From Fermentibacter sp964564435 (GTDB lineage: Bacteria; Fermentibacterota; Fermentibacteria; Fermentibacterales; Fermentibacteraceae): 64,000 bases of DNA. The stretch is taken from the NCBI GenBank assembly GCA_964564435.1, contig CAZMAT010000004.1, forward strand, positions 115,688 to 179,687, given 5' to 3'. Below the pieces are notes generated by a model. It did no database searches. It saw nothing but the letters and a program-made list of their open reading frames with translations, and was not told the origin of the DNA. The number at the start of each line of letters is the position of its first letter. Positions within the stretch are counted from its first letter, which is position 1. A program made the translations under genes and the position numbers. Positions 50,331 through 60,075 of this stretch are shown one piece after another.

Positions 50331-52773
50331 GGAGGAGATCTTCGCGTTCTCCACCGGGCTCGCGCTGATGTCGGCCGAGGTGGTCTGGAACAGGACGCTC
50401 CTGACCGTCGCCGGCGGGAGCGCCGACTCCTCGATGATCGTTCTCTCGGCGGTGATGGCAGGCCTCGCCGCAGGCGGGGCCGTGTTCGGACGCGCGGGGG
50501 ACTCGTCCGGGAATCCGCGGAGGGCGCTGGGACTCCTCGCCCTGTCCTGCGTTCCGGCATTCCTCATGCCCGCCCTCCTGGCCGGAGCCGCGGCAGGGGC
50601 ATATCCCGCCCTGGCGGCGTCCGGGCTGCCGATGCCGGTGGTGAGGGCCCTGGTGGCCTTCGCCCTCGTGATACCTCCCGCACTCCTCGGCGGCGGGCTC
50701 ATCCCGCTCATGGCAAGGCTCTCCGAGGGCGGCAGGGCCGTTTCCGGCATCGCCGGGCTCTACGCCCTCAACACCGTGGGATCGGCGACAGGCGGCATCC
50801 TGACGGGATTCCTCCTCCTCGAGCATCTCGGAGCCACTGCTTCGCTCGTCTCGTCCTCGGGCCTGATGCTGTTCTCCGGGCTTGCCCTGGCCGCGTCGGC
50901 CGGCCCCCGCATGCCCCTGGTTGCGAGGGACACCGGCGGAGGCGGACCGCGCGCCCGCCACCTCGCCCTCTACGCCGCCAGCGGACTGCTGGCCCTCTCC
51001 CTGGAGGCGGTCTGGTCGCGTCAGCTCACGTTCATACTCGGGAACAGCACATACGCATTCTCGGCCATGGGCGCCTCGGCCCTCTTGGGGATGGGCGCCG
51101 GGAGCTGGATCGGGCGGAGGCTGTCGGGCGACGCGAACAGGCTTTTCGGGTTCGCCGTAGCGCTGGAAGGCCTCCTCGGAGCCCTGCCGCTCGTCGCTGC
51201 ATCGCTCCAGCAGGAGACCTCCGCACTGCTGGCCGGACAGCCCGTCCTCCTCCACACGGTCGCCGCCTGCGCGTCCATGATCCCGGCATCCATCTGCATG
51301 GGCGCCACGTTCCCGCTGATGGTCAGGGCCGCCGCCCGGCCCGGCCGCCTGGGGATGGACGTCGGTTTCCTCTCGATGGCCAACTGCCTCGGCGCCGCCG
51401 CGGGTCCGCTCTTCGCCTCGCTGCTGCTCCTGGAAGCCGCCGGGCCGACCCTGGGCACGGGCATCCTGGCCCTTATGGCTGCGATCATCGGGGCTTCCGC
51501 GATGCCGAGGGGGAGGGGAAGAACGGCACAGGCCCTTGCAGCATCGGCGCTGGTGCTGCCGGCGGCCGCATCGGCCCTGTTCCTCCCGCCGCCGGGTTCG
51601 CGCGCACCGGGGGAGGACCTCTCGCTGGCATTCTTCGACGAGGACAGGGCCGCCACGGTCAGCGTGTTCTCGCGGAGCTGGGACGGATATCGGAGCCTCA
51701 GGATCAACGGCGTCGAGGAGGTGCCCATCGACCAGGCATCGCTCGAGGCCTTCCTGCTCCTGGGGAACCTCCCATGGGGCTACGATCCGGAGGCCAGCGA
51801 CGTGCTGGTCATCGCGCTGGGCGGGGGCATCACCTCGGGCTCGCTGCTGGGCCATCCCGTCGAGTCCCTGACCTGCGTCGAGATCTGCCCCTCGGTCGTC
51901 GAGGCGTCTCCCCTGTTCGCATCCGAGAACGGGAGCCCGGAACTCGATCCGAGGTTCACCCTGGTCGGCGACGACGGGCGCAACTATCTGGCCGCGAGCC
52001 GCTCGCTCTACGATCTGGTCGTGTGCGACGCCACGCACCCCGGCTCCTCGGACAGCTGGGTCCTCTACACCTCCGAATTCTACGGGTCGATGCTGTCCCA
52101 TCTCGCTCCCGGCGGCGTGGCCGCCCAGTGGGTCCCCCTGCACCAGCTCCCCGTCGAGGACCTCAGGAGGATCCTCGCGACCTGGAGCGCGGTCTTCCCC
52201 TACTCGGCGGTGCACCTGGCGGGAGGGCGGCATGCGATCCTCGCGGGTTCGGCAGAGCCTCTCGAGCTCGATATCGAAGCGATGTTCGGGGACGAGGGGG
52301 TGGCTTCGGCCCTCACGGGAGCCGCCTTCAGCCCGGAGGAACCGGAATACCTCATGTCCGTCGCCTCGGGGCCCGGCATCCTGGCGGCAGTGGAAGGCGC
52401 GGGGATCAACACCGACGACCACGCCCCGTGCCAGTTCATCAGGCGCAGGGCCCCGGCCGACCCGCAGGCCACCATAGCTCCGTGCGTAGCCTTCCTGCTG
52501 TCGATCGAGGGCGCTGCGGATCCCGTCAGGGAGGCCCAGATGCTGTACTGGTCAGGGAGGCTCCCCGAGGCGGTGGAGGCTTTCGGGAACTGCCCCGGGG
52601 CCATGGGCGGTAGATGGCTCTCGCTGGCCCTGACGTCGGCGGCGGAGGGATTCGCAGCGAGGGGAGACCTCCCGTCGGCCCTCTCGATGATCGACAGGGC
52701 GGTGGCGGCCGATCCGGGCTGGCCGCGCCCGCGCATGCTGGAGGCCGCCCTGGGCGTTGATCAGGCCCCCTGA
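50308..52773 (+). CDS. Membrane-fused spermidine synthase-like protein with C-terminal helical repeat
   Basis: This 821-aa protein has an N-terminal half of about 12-14 hydrophobic helices, then an aminopropyltransferase-like Rossmann domain (about 490-690): VLVIALGGGITSGSLLG, DDGRNYLAASRSLYDLVVCDATHPG, LYTSEFYGSMLSHLAPGG. The last 80 residues look like TPR helices. Such fused proteins are widespread but rarely studied; polyamine synthesis is not proven. ATG 50308 lies in a duplicated segment and ATG 50317 is also possible. Confidence 0.82.
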   Translation: MRTMRRSGEEIFAFSTGLALMSAEVVWNRTLLTVAGGSADSSMIVLSAVMAGLAAGGAVFGRAGDSSGNPRRALGLLALSCVPAFLMPALLAGAAAGAYPALAASGLPMPVVRALVAFALVIPPALLGGGLIPLMARLSEGGRAVSGIAGLYALNTVGSATGGILTGFLLLEHLGATASLVSSSGLMLFSGLALAASAGPRMPLVARDTGGGGPRARHLALYAASGLLALSLEAVWSRQLTFILGNSTYAFSAMGASALLGMGAGSWIGRRLSGDANRLFGFAVALEGLLGALPLVAASLQQETSALLAGQPVLLHTVAACASMIPASICMGATFPLMVRAAARPGRLGMDVGFLSMANCLGAAAGPLFASLLLLEAAGPTLGTGILALMAAIIGASAMPRGRGRTAQALAASALVLPAAASALFLPPPGSRAPGEDLSLAFFDEDRAATVSVFSRSWDGYRSLRINGVEEVPIDQASLEAFLLLGNLPWGYDPEASDVLVIALGGGITSGSLLGHPVESLTCVEICPSVVEASPLFASENGSPELDPRFTLVGDDGRNYLAASRSLYDLVVCDATHPGSSDSWVLYTSEFYGSMLSHLAPGGVAAQWVPLHQLPVEDLRRILATWSAVFPYSAVHLAGGRHAILAGSAEPLELDIEAMFGDEGVASALTGAAFSPEEPEYLMSVASGPGILAAVEGAGINTDDHAPCQFIRRRAPADPQATIAPCVAFLLSIEGAADPVREAQMLYWSGRLPEAVEAFGNCPGAMGGRWLSLALTSAAEGFAARGDLPSALSMIDRAVAADPGWPRPRMLEAALGVDQAP

Positions 52774-52833
52774 ACCCGGGGCCCGGCGGCCTGCCGCCCG
52801 GACCGGGCCGTCCGACAGAAGCAAGGAGACGAG

Positions 52834-53769
52834 ATGGCGAAGACAGCTTTCCTCTTCCCGGGACAGGGCTCCCAGAGCGTGGGCATGGCGTCACATCTGG
52901 CCGGGCACCCTGCGGCCGGTTCCCTTCTCGCGCGGCTGGACGAGCTCGCATCCGCCCCGGGGCTCCTCTCCCTGGTGAACGAGGGCCCCGAGGAACTCCT
53001 GACGAGGACCGACAACGTGCAGCCTGCCATCACTGCGGTGAGCCTGGCGACACTCGCCGTACTCGAGGAGGCTCGCGTGGAGGCATCCGCAGCCGCCGGC
53101 AACAGCCTCGGCGAGTACCCGGCGCTCGTGGCCGCCGGTGTCCTGTCGCCCGGTGACGCCCTGTCGCTCACGAGGATCAGGGGCGTCCTGATGCAGCAGT
53201 GCGCCGACAGGTACCCCGGTGGAATGGTCGCCCTGATCGGGGCCTCGCGGGAGATGGCCGACGCCGCAGTGGCCGCCGCGCAGGAATCGGGTCCGATCGG
53301 GATAGCCAACATCAATTCCGAGGGGCAGATCGTCCTGTCGGGGTCGACGGCCGCGGTGGAGGCCGCCTCGGTGGCCGCCCGGGCCTCGGGCGTGAGGAGG
53401 GTGATCCCGCTCAAGGTCTCGGGGGCCTGGCACTCCCCGCTTATGAGGGAGGCTGCGGAGGGCCTCGCAAGGGCCCTGGACCGCGTGCCCTTCGGAGATC
53501 CCGCCATGCCGGTCATGGCCAACGTCACCGCGGATTTCACGGGCTCCGGCGCCGAGGCGAGATCTCTCCTGATCGGCCAGGTCACCTCGCCTGTGTTATG
53601 GGCCGCGTCCATGCGCCGTCTGGTGGGGCAGGGCTACGACACCTTCGTGGAGGTCGGCCCCGGGAGCGTCCTTCAGGGGCTGATGAAGGGGTTCGAGGGG
53701 ATCAGGCTCTTCGGCACGTCCACCGCCGAATCCCTCGAGGAGACGATCGGGGTGTTGTCCGGGGCCTGA
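52834..53769 (+). CDS. fabD: Malonyl-CoA:acyl carrier protein transacylase
   Basis: FabD (311 aa) moves malonyl from CoA to ACP for fatty-acid synthesis. It starts with FPGQGSQSVGMA. The nucleophile motif is GNSLGEYPA, with Asn in place of the usual His next to Ser, and the catalytic His lies in GAWHSPLM. IANINSEGQIVLSG and TFVEVGPGSVLQGLMKG are canonical. No other fab gene is adjacent. Confidence 0.93.
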   Translation: MAKTAFLFPGQGSQSVGMASHLAGHPAAGSLLARLDELASAPGLLSLVNEGPEELLTRTDNVQPAITAVSLATLAVLEEARVEASAAAGNSLGEYPALVAAGVLSPGDALSLTRIRGVLMQQCADRYPGGMVALIGASREMADAAVAAAQESGPIGIANINSEGQIVLSGSTAAVEAASVAARASGVRRVIPLKVSGAWHSPLMREAAEGLARALDRVPFGDPAMPVMANVTADFTGSGAEARSLLIGQVTSPVLWAASMRRLVGQGYDTFVEVGPGSVLQGLMKGFEGIRLFGTSTAESLEETIGVLSGA

Positions 53770-53820
53770 CCTGTAGGTATATCCGTCCCGTATCCGCATC
53801 GAAGGGCGGCAGACGGTCGT

Positions 53821-56346
53821 ATGAGGCTCCGCAGCCAGACGATTGTCTTCCTGGGGGGGACGCTGCTCGTGCTCTCCGGGACCGCCGCGCTCGTATCGTA
53901 TCTCGTCTTCCGCCCCGAGTTCGAAAGGATCGAGCGGGAGGAGGCGCTGAAGGATCTCGAAGGGGTTGCCGAACTCCTGTCGACCGAGATCGAGGGCCTC
54001 GAGAACTCCAATGCCGACTGGGCGCGGTGGGACGGGCCGTACCGTTTCCTGCTCGGCCTGGACAGCACCTTCGTCGAACAGGAGATCCGGTCCGAGACTT
54101 TCGGACGCCTCGCCATCGACCAGATGGTCTTCTTCGATACGTCGGGGACGCCGGTCATGGCAATCGGGTCATCCGGCGGCGAGCTCGTCTACTCCGATCC
54201 CGCGATGGAGGACGCCTGGCGCAAGGGCGGAGTCCTCTCGCTCCTCGCCGCGGATGCCTCGGAGCGCTCGGGCCTGATGCTGGTCGGGGGCAGGACCGCC
54301 CTCGCCTCGATCCGGAGCATCCTCACGACAGAAGCGACAGGGCCTCGATCCGGCTCGCTCGCCTTCGTGCGCCTCCTGCCCGATTCGGATGGCATGGCAG
54401 TCATCCCCGCCGGGCCGGCTCTCTCCGCCTGGATTTCCGAACCGCGGCAGGGCGCCTCGCAGGATACGGCCTTCACCCTGCGCGGTGCGGACACACTGGC
54501 CGTCTCGGCGCCGTATCCGGGCCTGGACGGCAGCGTCTACGTCCTCGGCTCCGCTCTGGACAGGGACTTCTTCTCCGAGGCCGGGATCATCCTCGACCGC
54601 TTCGTCCTCATCAACGTCGCGGGGGGCGTCGTGTTCGCCTCAGTCACGCTCCTGGTCCTGCAGCTCCTGGTCGTCAGGAAGCTCAGGGGCTTCCTCGGGC
54701 AGATAAGGGAGTCCGGAGCCGCGGCCGAAGTCTCCGGCAGCTCCAGGACGGACGAGCTGTCGAGCATCGGGATGGCCATCGGCCCTGTCCTCGAGAAGCT
54801 CGAGACCATGACGAACGTGCTCAGGCGGAGCGAACAGAACAATGCCACGCTGATCAGGATGATACCCGACTTCATGGTGACGCTCCGGAGGGACGGCACG
54901 ATCCTCTCGGTCAAGCAGGGCTACGGCTTCGAGCCCCCCCTCCCCGTCGAGAGGCTCGAGGGCATGCGCCTGACCGAACTCGAGCTCGTCGGGGCCGAGC
55001 ATGCCGACCTCCTCGCCCTGGTGGCGAAGGTGCTCGAAGAGGGCACGGTGGAGAGCATGTCGCTCGGGGTCAGGGGCACCGACACAACGATGTACTACGA
55101 CGTACGGGTGGTCTCGTTCAGCCCCGAAACCGTCCTCGTCGTCGCACGCGACGTCACGCAGAGGATGAAGGCCGAGGAGGCCGCCGCCAGGCTCCAGAGG
55201 CTCGAATCTCTAGGGCTCCTGGCCGGCGGGATAGCTCACGACTTCAACAACCGCCTCTCCACGGCCATCGGCAGCATCGAACTCGCGATGGCCGACATCC
55301 CGGGCCCGTCCCCCACGGTGCTCAAGAGCCTCGAGCGGGCGCTCGACTCGTGCACAAGGGCAGGCGACCTGGCGCGGAAGCTGCTCACCTTCTCCACGGG
55401 CGGCTCGCCCTACTTCAAGCCCGTGGCCGTGGGCGACCTCGCGCACGAGGCGCTCGACCCGCTCTTCCGGGGCATCGGAGTTACGCTCCGCATCGACGTA
55501 AGGCCCGGCACCTGGCTGATCGACGCCGACGAGGACCAGATGTCGCAGCTCTTCAGGAACCTGGCCACGAACGCGATCGAGGCGATCGCCGGCTTCGGCT
55601 GGTTCGAGATGAAGGCGTACAACTCCATCGACCCGCAGGGGGCGGGGCTCCAGCCCGGGCACTACGTGACGATGGAGTTCTGCGACTCCGGCCCTGGGAT
55701 CAGGGAGGACCTGCTGAAGAAGGTCTTCGAGCCGTACTTCACCACCAAGGAGGACTCGCCCGGGCTCGGGCTGTCCATGTGCCATTCGATCGCGGTCAGG
55801 CACGGCGGCTGGCTCGAGGCCCTCCCCGGCCCCGGGGGCAGGTTCCTGCTCCAGATCCCAGCGGCGCGCGACACCGTCGACTCTGGTGATCCGCTTCCCT
55901 ACACGCCCCTCGGCGGCAACGCCAGGATACTCGTCATGGATGACGACCTCCAGGTGCTCGAGACGATCAAGGAGATGCTCGAGACCCTCGACTACTCGGT
56001 CGAGACCGCCACGGACGGCGGGGCCGCGCTCTACCGGATCGCCGAGGCGCAGAGGACCGGCAGGCCGTTCGACGTCCTGATCCTTGACCTCGTGGTGCCC
56101 GGCGGGATCGGCGGTCTCGAGACGCTCGCGCGGGCCAGGGCGAAGTTCGGCGACGTGAAGGCCATCGTCTCGAGCGGCTACTCCTCCGACTCCGTGCTGT
56201 CGGAATTCGCGGTACACGGGTTCAAGGCGGCGCTCCGGAAGCCCTTCAACCTCGAGGAGCTCAGTTCCACTGTCAGGAGGCTCCTCAGGTCGAGGATGGA
56301 GGACGACGCCGGAGGCGCGGGCGGGCACAGGGGCAGGCGGGAGTGA
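53821..56346 (+). CDS. Hybrid sensor histidine kinase (CHASE4-like, PAS, receiver)
   Basis: This 841-aa membrane kinase has a helix (about 7-29), a periplasmic CHASE4-like sensor (SNADWARWDGPYRFL), a second helix (about 260-285), a PAS-like region (about 345-450), an H-box (GIAHDFNN, about 475), an ATPase domain (NLATNAIEAIAG, GLGLSMCHSIA) and a C-terminal receiver with the Asp in LILDLVV. The ligand is unknown. It overlaps the next kinase as GTGA. Confidence 0.92.
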   Translation: MRLRSQTIVFLGGTLLVLSGTAALVSYLVFRPEFERIEREEALKDLEGVAELLSTEIEGLENSNADWARWDGPYRFLLGLDSTFVEQEIRSETFGRLAIDQMVFFDTSGTPVMAIGSSGGELVYSDPAMEDAWRKGGVLSLLAADASERSGLMLVGGRTALASIRSILTTEATGPRSGSLAFVRLLPDSDGMAVIPAGPALSAWISEPRQGASQDTAFTLRGADTLAVSAPYPGLDGSVYVLGSALDRDFFSEAGIILDRFVLINVAGGVVFASVTLLVLQLLVVRKLRGFLGQIRESGAAAEVSGSSRTDELSSIGMAIGPVLEKLETMTNVLRRSEQNNATLIRMIPDFMVTLRRDGTILSVKQGYGFEPPLPVERLEGMRLTELELVGAEHADLLALVAKVLEEGTVESMSLGVRGTDTTMYYDVRVVSFSPETVLVVARDVTQRMKAEEAAARLQRLESLGLLAGGIAHDFNNRLSTAIGSIELAMADIPGPSPTVLKSLERALDSCTRAGDLARKLLTFSTGGSPYFKPVAVGDLAHEALDPLFRGIGVTLRIDVRPGTWLIDADEDQMSQLFRNLATNAIEAIAGFGWFEMKAYNSIDPQGAGLQPGHYVTMEFCDSGPGIREDLLKKVFEPYFTTKEDSPGLGLSMCHSIAVRHGGWLEALPGPGGRFLLQIPAARDTVDSGDPLPYTPLGGNARILVMDDDLQVLETIKEMLETLDYSVETATDGGAALYRIAEAQRTGRPFDVLILDLVVPGGIGGLETLARARAKFGDVKAIVSSGYSSDSVLSEFAVHGFKAALRKPFNLEELSSTVRRLLRSRMEDDAGGAGGHRGRRE

Positions 56347-58784
56347 CCCTCGGGGCCAGGCTGTTCCTCGCGCTGGCCTTCTTCCTGCTGGTGGTCGCAG
56401 CCGTCACGGCATTCACCTTCCGGCTCGTCTTCCTCGGGACCTTCGAGGACCTGGAGGACGGTCAGCTCACCAGGACCGCGGTCGAAACCAGGCGCCAGGC
56501 CATGGACATGATCGGGGCGGTCGTGTCGCCCGCGGTCGAGGCGGCCCTCCTGCCGGAGGTGGCCGAGTTCCTCGATACGCGCAACGTCGACATTGCGTGG
56601 AGGATCGTCGAGTCCTCCGCATGGGCGTGCGACGGGCTCGAGGCGATAGCCGTCTACGATTCGTCGGGTGGCCTCGCCTTCGCCTCGGGCCTGGTCGAGG
56701 GATCGGCATCAGCCCCCTTCCCTGCCGGGCTGACGGTGGAGATCTCCAGATCGGAGTTCTCGGTGCCGCGTGACGACGGCGACACCAGGGGCGGCATCCT
56801 CTTCGCCGGCAGGTCGGCGTGGATCATCGGGACATGCGAGGTCAGACCCTCTCCTGGGTCGGGCGAGCCCACGGGTATGGTGCTCTTCGCCGACAGGCTC
56901 GACGGGGCGGCCATCGACCGCCTGAACCTCATCCCGGGTAACACTACGGATGTCCTCGCCCCGGAAGCCGGACCGCACGGGCTCTCGGGAGAGGGCCCCG
57001 GCGAGTTGATAATCCGGACCGGCCCCGACAGCGCAGTCGTCTATGCCACTCTGGGGGAGGGGCCGGGGCTGGACGTCATCCTCAAGATAGGGTCCCCCAG
57101 GGAGATCTACGGGCTCGGCCGGGATTCCGCCGACAGGGTGATGCTCATGGTCCTGCTGTCCGGGGTCTTCTTCGTGGCCGTGACCATCCTGCTGTTCCAG
57201 GGGGTTGTCATGGCCCCTCTCAGGAGTCTCACTCGCAGGATCGCCGAGATCGGCGAGAGCGGTGACCCCGCCATGCGGTCGGGTATCGGAGGCTCCGACG
57301 AGCTGGGACTCCTCGCCTCCACTCTCGACGGCACGCTCGACGAGCTCGAGAAGGCCTCTGTGGATCTGAGGCAGAGCAGATCGCGCTTCGACCTGTTCGC
57401 GAGGTATCTGCCGGGATACTCCTACATCAGAAAGCCTGACGGGAAGCTCGTCTACGCCAACGACGGCTTCAGGCGCGACCTCCTGGGGGCGCGCGAGGAC
57501 TGGGAGGGGATGGACTGGGGCGACATCTGGCCGGCCGAGCAGGCTTCGGTCATAGGGCGAAGCGACGACGAGGCGCTGCGCAGCAGGCGGCCCGTGCTGA
57601 CGGAACTCGATGTGCGCATCGGGTCGAAGGGCGTCAGGAGGCTGCTTTTCCACTCGTTCCCGATCGGGCCCGACCACGAGGGGAATCTGCTCCTCGGCGG
57701 GATAGCCACCGACGTCACCGACAGGGCAAGGATAGAGGAGAGGCTGCTCAGCTCCGAGATGCGCAACGAGGCCATCCTCTCGGCCATCCCCGAGAGCGTC
57801 CTCGTCATCTCGCACGATGGCCGCATCCTCGAGTTCAAGGCCGGCTCCTCCGCTGCCGCGCAGCTCGTGCGCGAGCGGATGGAGGGCGGGTCCCTCGCGG
57901 AGGCCGGGCTTCCGGCGGAGGATCTCGCCCGGGGCAGGGAGGCCCTGTCGAGATGCCTCAGGCTTCGTTCGGTCGAGACGGTCGAGATCACCCTCCCTTC
58001 GGGGCCGGTCACCGGCGTGTACGAGTGCAGGCTCGCCCCGTTCGAGAACGACTCCGTAGTCTGCATCCTGCGGAATGTCACCGAGGAGCGGAGGATGGAG
58101 GCCGAGCTCCTCAACGCCCAGAAGCAGGAGTCGCTATCTCTCATGGCCGGCGGGATCGCGCACGACTTCAAGAACATCATGTCAGCGGTCACTGGGAACA
58201 TCGACCTGGGGATGACCTCCGAACCGGGAACGGCCGAGACGGCCGGCTATCTGAAGAGCGCCCTGGAGGCCTGCGACAAGGCCCTCCTCATGCTGAAGCA
58301 GCTCGAGATGCTGTCCCGGGGCACTTCCGTCTCCGAGCGCTGGCGGGTCGACCTCGGCGCGATGCTCGAGAGCACCGCGAGGCTCGTGCTGAGCGGATCG
58401 GGCATCTCGCTCTCGGTCTCCCCCGCACCCGGCCTCTGGGCCGTCGAAGCCGACGAGGGCCAGATGGTCCAGGCCTTCAGCAACTTCATCGTGAACGCCC
58501 GCGAGGCCATGAACGGCTCGGGGAGCCTGGAGATCAGGCTCTGGAATGCTGTCGCCAGGAGCGGCGACCGCGAGGTGAAGATCTCCATCCGGGACACCGG
58601 GCCGGGCATCCCGAGCGACGTGATCGAGAGGGTCTTCGACCCCTACTTCTCGACCAAGGCGCGCGGAACGGGCCTCGGCCTGGCGGTCACCGCCTCCATC
58701 CTTAAGCAGCACGGCGGAAGGGTCGAGGCGGAGTCGACCCCCGGCGCCGGCGCCACCTTCACGGTCACCCTCCCAGCCGCCTAG
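56343..58784 (+). CDS. Sensor histidine kinase (CHASE4-like, HAMP, two PAS)
   Basis: This 813-aa kinase has two helices (about 7-30 and 265-290) around a periplasmic sensor, a HAMP linker (APLRSLTRRIAEIG), two PAS regions (about 350-465, 475-580), an H-box (GIAHDFKN) and an ATPase domain (NFIVNAREAM, DTGPGIP, GTGLGLAVTAS). No receiver is attached and no response regulator gene follows. Start GTG 56343 overlaps the hybrid kinase stop. Confidence 0.92.
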   Translation: MTLGARLFLALAFFLLVVAAVTAFTFRLVFLGTFEDLEDGQLTRTAVETRRQAMDMIGAVVSPAVEAALLPEVAEFLDTRNVDIAWRIVESSAWACDGLEAIAVYDSSGGLAFASGLVEGSASAPFPAGLTVEISRSEFSVPRDDGDTRGGILFAGRSAWIIGTCEVRPSPGSGEPTGMVLFADRLDGAAIDRLNLIPGNTTDVLAPEAGPHGLSGEGPGELIIRTGPDSAVVYATLGEGPGLDVILKIGSPREIYGLGRDSADRVMLMVLLSGVFFVAVTILLFQGVVMAPLRSLTRRIAEIGESGDPAMRSGIGGSDELGLLASTLDGTLDELEKASVDLRQSRSRFDLFARYLPGYSYIRKPDGKLVYANDGFRRDLLGAREDWEGMDWGDIWPAEQASVIGRSDDEALRSRRPVLTELDVRIGSKGVRRLLFHSFPIGPDHEGNLLLGGIATDVTDRARIEERLLSSEMRNEAILSAIPESVLVISHDGRILEFKAGSSAAAQLVRERMEGGSLAEAGLPAEDLARGREALSRCLRLRSVETVEITLPSGPVTGVYECRLAPFENDSVVCILRNVTEERRMEAELLNAQKQESLSLMAGGIAHDFKNIMSAVTGNIDLGMTSEPGTAETAGYLKSALEACDKALLMLKQLEMLSRGTSVSERWRVDLGAMLESTARLVLSGSGISLSVSPAPGLWAVEADEGQMVQAFSNFIVNAREAMNGSGSLEIRLWNAVARSGDREVKISIRDTGPGIPSDVIERVFDPYFSTKARGTGLGLAVTASILKQHGGRVEAESTPGAGATFTVTLPAA

Positions 58785-59160
58785 CCCAGTCGGTTCCTGG
58801 TTTCAGATGCTTCAGATGCAGCGGTAAGTCATTGCTTGTCAACAAACAAACTTCTCGTCCGGTTCTGCGGGTGCAATATTGATGCGATCAAAACACATAT
58901 GCATTTTATGCTGGATCACTACAGTGCCCGGGTGCCCGGGTGACGTGACCGGGTCAGGCTACTCACAAAACACTGGATGGATCGGCTTTCTCGAGCGATC
59001 TGACCGGGTTTCCCTTATTGCGGCCTGCTGGAGATGCCGTTCTGGAGAACATCCACGAAGTACACTTCTCTTCACGGGATAACCCGTAAAATGACCATGG
59101 CCGCAAGTAGCAGGGTCACATGAGTATGCAAGGGCGGTTCCGAGGGTAGTCTGACCCCGG
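58785..59160. other. AT-richer convergent intergenic region with dyad motifs
   Basis: These 376 bases between the convergent kinase and secreted-protein genes are visibly richer in A and T than the rest of the window. No recognised gene is present; a 67-codon frame at 58879-59082 has no family features. It holds TGACC-GGTCA dyads at 58946-58956 and 59152-59163, a half-like copy at 59001-59009, and a perfect ACGGG-ATAA-CCCGT hairpin at 59074-59087 without a T-tract. Confidence 0.6.
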
Positions 59161-60075
59161 TCACAGGCGGAGCAGCATCACGGCGCCGGTCAGGCCGTCG
59201 ACGGCCGTGAAGCCCCAGGGGGCGGGCTCGGGCGACATCGGAGCCGTGTCCGGCGGTGACGCGACCTTTCGGATGCTCCCGCCGCGCATCACCAGGTACG
59301 AGTCGGACCCCAGGAGCATGTGGCCGTCGTCCCTCGAATCAGTGACGAGGCCCGCCTCCAGACCGAAGTTCCACGCAAGCCCGTCGCCCGATGCGAAGAC
59401 GTCCGTGGTGCCTTCCCCAAGTGACACTTTCCGCATCGTACCGTCGACAAGCAGGACGATCGGAGATGATCCGTCGATCCAGACCGTGCGAACAGGTGAA
59501 GCCGTTAGAGCGATTGAACTTACCGACACATCTGAACATTCTGGAACCAGGGCTGTGACGAGGGTGTCGCCTTCGGCCCAGGCGGCCATGGAACCGCCGG
59601 GTGACGGCACCGCCGCGAAAGCGTCCGATTCGACCGCCGTGGCCGTGCCGCCTTTGGTCAGGAAACCGTCGAGGGTGAAGAAGGGCCGCCCGTCGACCGT
59701 CCATGCCGGGCGCCCGGCGGTTCCGCCAGACCAGCCGGAGACCACGTTTCCCGTCGCGTCGACGATGCACACGCTGTCGCCCCGGGGGCCAGATATCACG
59801 AACCCCGCGAGCGCGCCGCAGGACGAAGGCTGCGAGAGGCGCTCTACGCCATCCATCCCGGTGGAGGCCATCACGGAGGCATCCCCGCCGGGCACGACGA
59901 ACCAGATCGCCCCTCCACCCCATGTCAGACAGAGGAATCCGTCGCCGAGCGCGCAGGCCGACATGTATCCGCCGGTTCCCTCCACAACCTCCCAGGCCGG
60001 AGGGGCGTCCGCGGAAGCCCACTGCGGGGCGGCCAGAGAGGAGAGGGCGACGAGGGCCGCAGCGATCATCATCAT
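59161..60075 (-). CDS. Secreted hypothetical protein, possible beta-propeller-like repeats
   Basis: This 304-aa protein has an N-terminal signal peptide (IAAALVALSSLAAPQWASA) and a Trp/Gly/Asp-rich body with recurring short strands (LCLTWGGGAIWFVV, GNVVSGWSGG, DGTMRKVSLG, DSYLVMRGGSIRKV), as in lactonase or YncE-type propellers. I do not recognise a family. It overlaps the ThiD-Nudix gene as ATGA. Confidence 0.65.
   Translation of the reverse strand: MMMIAAALVALSSLAAPQWASADAPPAWEVVEGTGGYMSACALGDGFLCLTWGGGAIWFVVPGGDASVMASTGMDGVERLSQPSSCGALAGFVISGPRGDSVCIVDATGNVVSGWSGGTAGRPAWTVDGRPFFTLDGFLTKGGTATAVESDAFAAVPSPGGSMAAWAEGDTLVTALVPECSDVSVSSIALTASPVRTVWIDGSSPIVLLVDGTMRKVSLGEGTTDVFASGDGLAWNFGLEAGLVTDSRDDGHMLLGSDSYLVMRGGSIRKVASPPDTAPMSPEPAPWGFTAVDGLTGAVMLLRL

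Noticed and set aside
58879..59082. Small 67-codon gene in the AT-rich gap
   Set aside because: No ribosome-binding site, no recognisable domain and atypical composition; treated as non-coding.
59074..59087. ACGGG-ATAA-CCCGT hairpin as a terminator
   Set aside because: No T-tract on either strand and distant from both flanking stops.
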